Assembly: GCA_029939785.1 (NCBI GenBank)
Contig: JAOZSG010000101.1
Coordinates: 1-8,243 of the forward strand
DNA: 8,243 nucleotides
Direction of reading: 5' to 3'
DNA from: Fidelibacterota bacterium
GTDB taxonomy: Bacteria; Fidelibacterota; UBA2242; JAFGTP01
The notes below the pieces were generated by a model. That model saw nothing but the letters and a program-made list of their open reading frames with translations, was not told where the DNA came from and searched no databases. Numbering within the stretch: the first letter of the stretch is position 1; every line of letters begins with the position of its first letter. Both the position numbers and the translations under genes were made by a program. Below, one piece after another: positions 5,658 through 8,243 of this stretch.

Positions 5658-8132
5658 ATGTCAAAATTACACATTCTGATTTTAGAGTCTAATCCACTGG
5701 ATGCAGAATTGATAATTACTGCATTAAAGGAGAGTGGTTACGATTTAAAATGGAAAAGAATTCATACACAATCAGAATTTTTAGAAAGTCTTAATAAACC
5801 GAATTATGATTTGATTCTTGCAGATCATAATCTCTCAAATTTTAACGGGTTGACAGCTTTAAAACTATTAAAAAAAAGAGATATTAATCTACCATTTATT
5901 TTTGTTTCTGCCGTCTCAAATGAAGAAAATGTTATCGAATGCCTAAAAGCAGGTGCAACAAATTATGTTTTGAAAAATAATCTGTCACGGATTGGTACTG
6001 TTGTACAACAGGCATTGCTTGAAATGGAAGAACATCGAAAAAACATACAGGCACAAGAGCGAATAAATTATGAAAACACAATTTTAAAAGCAATTCGAGA
6101 CGTTAACAGGTTAATTACTCAAGACAAAAACCCTGAATCTCTATGCAAAAAAATATGTAATACCTTAATTAAAGCACAAGCATATTCTCATGTTTTTATA
6201 GCATTATATAAAAAACCGGATGATATTATTTTTATAACAGAAAAAGGATTGACAAATGAATTTTCATCGTTAAGAGAATATTTTGAAAATGGTAAATTAC
6301 AATGTTTTAATCAAGCAATTGAAAAATCAGAGCCAATATCAATAACTACTCCTTTAGCAAAATGTAAAAAATGTCCTTTTTCAGACAAATATATTGGTCG
6401 GTTTGTAATGCAGCTGAAATATGCAGGAGAAATAATCGGAATTTTTTCAGTTACTATTCCTGTTATGCTCATTAAATATAATGATGAACTTGAGTTGTTT
6501 TCTGAATTAGGTTCGGATATAGCTTATGCTTTATATAGTATAGATCAGGAAGAAAAACGTAAATATATGGAGATAGAACTCCAAAATAAAACTTATGATC
6601 TGGGGAAACGTGTAAATGAATTAGATTGTTTGTTCACTACTTCTAAACTCCTTGAATCGGAAGGGATTTCACTGGAAAAGAAGATTTATAGTATTATTGA
6701 CATGATATCAAAAACCTGGCAATATCCTAAGATTACAGCAGTTAAAATAAAATTAAATGATATAGAATTAACTTCCGGTTATTGTGAGTACAAGAGAAAA
6801 CAGGAACAAGATATTATTGTCGATTCAAAAAAAATTGGATTTCTTTCTGTATATTATCAGGAAAATAAAGATAATAATAAAAACAAACAATTTTCCAAAG
6901 AAGGTGGTCAATTAATTGATGCTATAATACAAATGATAACAAATTATTTGGAACGTGATAATTATTATAAATCCTTACAACTTAGTGAGGAAAAATATCG
7001 GGCAATTATTGAAGATCAAACCGAATTAATTTGCCAATTTGATATAGAAAATAGAATATTATTTAGTAACAATTCTTTTTATAGTCTTATTAATAAAACA
7101 AAAGCAGAAATAATCGGGAAAAATTTTACAGATTTTATAAATAAAAATGATAAGAATAAATTCATAAAACTGATGAATGACTTCAATGATATTTATACAA
7201 CAGAAAAGATTGAAATAGAAATGTTTGATAATTATATTGAAGTTCAGAATATAGTTTGGACTATCCATTTAATTTCTTCAGAAAAAAACAAGAAATTGTT
7301 CCAGGCAGTTGGTAGAAATATTACAGAAATAAAACAAGCGGAATTATTGGCAAAAAATCAAGAGCAGCAACTTCTTCAAGCTGATAAAATGGTTACATTG
7401 GGAACAGTTATATCCGGAATTGCACATGATATTAACAGTCCTAATAATTTTATTTTATTGAATATTGGGATTATACAAAAAATTTGGATTTATATCAGAC
7501 CTATTCTAGATGAATATTATAACATAAATGGTGATTTTGATGTTGGCGAAATGACCTATTCTGAAATTCGTGAGGAATATGACGAAATCTGTTCATATAT
7601 ATCTTCAGGTTCAGAAAGAATACATAAAATAATTTTACAATTAAAGAATTTTATTAGAAAAAATAAAGATCAGGAAAAGGTGGAAATAAATTCTGTTATA
7701 AATTCATCAATAACACTTTTAAATAATTTTATAAAAAAATCGACTGATAATTTTTCTGTAACTTACGATGAATCTAATCCAATAATTTTCGGAAATTTTC
7801 AACAATTAGAACAGGTAATAGTAAATCTTTTACAAAATGCCTGTCAGGCCCTGGAAACAAAAAATGATTCTATTTTACTTACTTGTACTGTTGACAAAAT
7901 AAGAAAAAATGTGATAATTAAAGTGATTGATACAGGGATAGGAATCAGTGAAGAACATCTAAATATAATAACAGAACCATTTTTTACAACAAAACATAAT
8001 ACAGGTGGCACCGGTCTAGGACTTTCTGTATCAAATTCAATTGTGAAAAAATACGATGGAATATTGAATTTTAATTCAAGTATTGGGAAAGGAACAACTG
8101 CTTCTCTTATTTTTCCATATATAGAAGAGTAA
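5658..8132 (+). CDS. Orphan hybrid sensor histidine kinase, REC-GAF-GAF-like-PAS-HisKA-HATPase
   Basis: This 824-residue protein has no transmembrane segment and should be a cytoplasmic sensor kinase. The N-terminal receiver (about 4-120) has phosphoacceptor Asp56 (LILADHN), Ser84 and Lys106; Glu10 is present but the next acidic residue is Ser11. A GAF domain (about 140-295) contains Cys216 and a CKKCP motif (Cys236, Cys239). A second GAF-like region (about 319-434) begins ELDCLFTTSKLLE. A PAS domain follows (about 442-560). The phosphorylated histidine is His590 in GIAHDINSPNNF, in a HisKA domain with a long helical insert (about 604-650). The ATPase domain is complete: N-box NLLQNACQAL (723-732), DTGIGI (758-763), EPFFTTK (773-779) and GTGLGLS (784-790). 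AAGG lies 7 bases before the ATG. No response regulator is adjacent, so the output partner is unknown. The same architecture and H-box style are, as I recall, common in sulfate-reducing Deltaproteobacteria. Confidence 0.95.
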   Translation: MSKLHILILESNPLDAELIITALKESGYDLKWKRIHTQSEFLESLNKPNYDLILADHNLSNFNGLTALKLLKKRDINLPFIFVSAVSNEENVIECLKAGATNYVLKNNLSRIGTVVQQALLEMEEHRKNIQAQERINYENTILKAIRDVNRLITQDKNPESLCKKICNTLIKAQAYSHVFIALYKKPDDIIFITEKGLTNEFSSLREYFENGKLQCFNQAIEKSEPISITTPLAKCKKCPFSDKYIGRFVMQLKYAGEIIGIFSVTIPVMLIKYNDELELFSELGSDIAYALYSIDQEEKRKYMEIELQNKTYDLGKRVNELDCLFTTSKLLESEGISLEKKIYSIIDMISKTWQYPKITAVKIKLNDIELTSGYCEYKRKQEQDIIVDSKKIGFLSVYYQENKDNNKNKQFSKEGGQLIDAIIQMITNYLERDNYYKSLQLSEEKYRAIIEDQTELICQFDIENRILFSNNSFYSLINKTKAEIIGKNFTDFINKNDKNKFIKLMNDFNDIYTTEKIEIEMFDNYIEVQNIVWTIHLISSEKNKKLFQAVGRNITEIKQAELLAKNQEQQLLQADKMVTLGTVISGIAHDINSPNNFILLNIGIIQKIWIYIRPILDEYYNINGDFDVGEMTYSEIREEYDEICSYISSGSERIHKIILQLKNFIRKNKDQEKVEINSVINSSITLLNNFIKKSTDNFSVTYDESNPIIFGNFQQLEQVIVNLLQNACQALETKNDSILLTCTVDKIRKNVIIKVIDTGIGISEEHLNIITEPFFTTKHNTGGTGLGLSVSNSIVKKYDGILNFNSSIGKGTTASLIFPYIEE

Positions 8133-8187
8133 TGTCATAAATTTTATAAAAAAACAAAAACATTGTCTGAGTAAATACATAAATAGT

Positions 8188-8210
8188 ACCGCACCTACGG
8201 TGCTAAGTTT
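8188..8210 (+). repeat. GCACC/GGTGC hairpin repeat, possible kinase terminator
   Basis: GCACC (8191-8195), loop TAC and GGTGC (8199-8203) form a short stem, followed after TAAG by a run of six T (8208-8213). It could end transcription of the kinase gene, whose stop is at 8132. The ACCGCACCTACGGTGC wording also resembles a dispersed intergenic repeat I recall from Bacteroidetes-type genomes. The rest of 8133-8243 holds no gene I can see. Confidence 0.45.
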
Positions 8211-8243
8211 TTTGAGAATGTGAATGTTATTACAAATAGAGTC

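Noticed and set aside
5638..5679. Short upstream frame of 13 codons overlapping the kinase start
   Set aside because: It has no ribosome binding site of its own and AT-rich leaders give such frames by chance. I see no leader-peptide feature in it.

Overview
The window is strongly AT-rich and looks like a member of the FCB group (Bacteroidetes and relatives such as Ignavibacteria or FCB candidate phyla). This rests on a DUF4835/PorD-like protein, a TonB-dependent receptor with a CarboxypepD_reg-like N-terminal domain, strong AGGAGG-type ribosome binding sites and AT-rich intergenic DNA with scattered hairpin repeats. I cannot name a genus or phylum from the sequence alone.

Layout. Positions 1-2543 hold a minus-strand pair: a PorD-like (DUF4835) secreted protein first, then a TonB-dependent outer-membrane receptor that runs off the left edge. 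A divergent spacer (2544-2870) carries two exact 18-bp direct repeats with a palindromic core and a partial hairpin, then a strong ribosome binding site. Positions 2871-5315 hold a plus-strand pair: an exported LPP20-like protein with an inserted Ig-like domain and a CsgG/TolB-N-like C-terminus, followed 3 bp later by a PdxA-family dehydrogenase. An intrinsic terminator-like stem is embedded in the last codons of the pdxA-like gene.

The spacer 5316-5657 has no intact gene. It holds a perfect 19-bp GC-rich inverted repeat, a short decayed stretch that may be a transposase fragment, and a sigma70-like promoter reading into the next gene. Positions 5658-8132 encode a large orphan sensor kinase (REC-GAF-GAF-like-PAS-HisKA-HATPase). 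The last 110 bases contain a GCACC/GGTGC hairpin repeat followed by a T-run.

How the genes fit together. The left half concerns the cell envelope: an outer-membrane receptor, a protein of a family tied to type IX secretion, and an exported envelope protein. The PdxA-family gene appears to share a transcript with the envelope protein, with no obvious functional tie. The kinase stands alone, with its own promoter and no adjacent response regulator. I see no phage, CRISPR array, toxin-antitoxin pair or RNA gene. The points most worth a second look are the PorD-like/TonB receptor pairing, the LPP20/Ig/CsgG-like mosaic, the repeat pair in the divergent spacer, the three-cysteine motif in the kinase GAF domain, and the palindrome abutting a decayed coding fragment.
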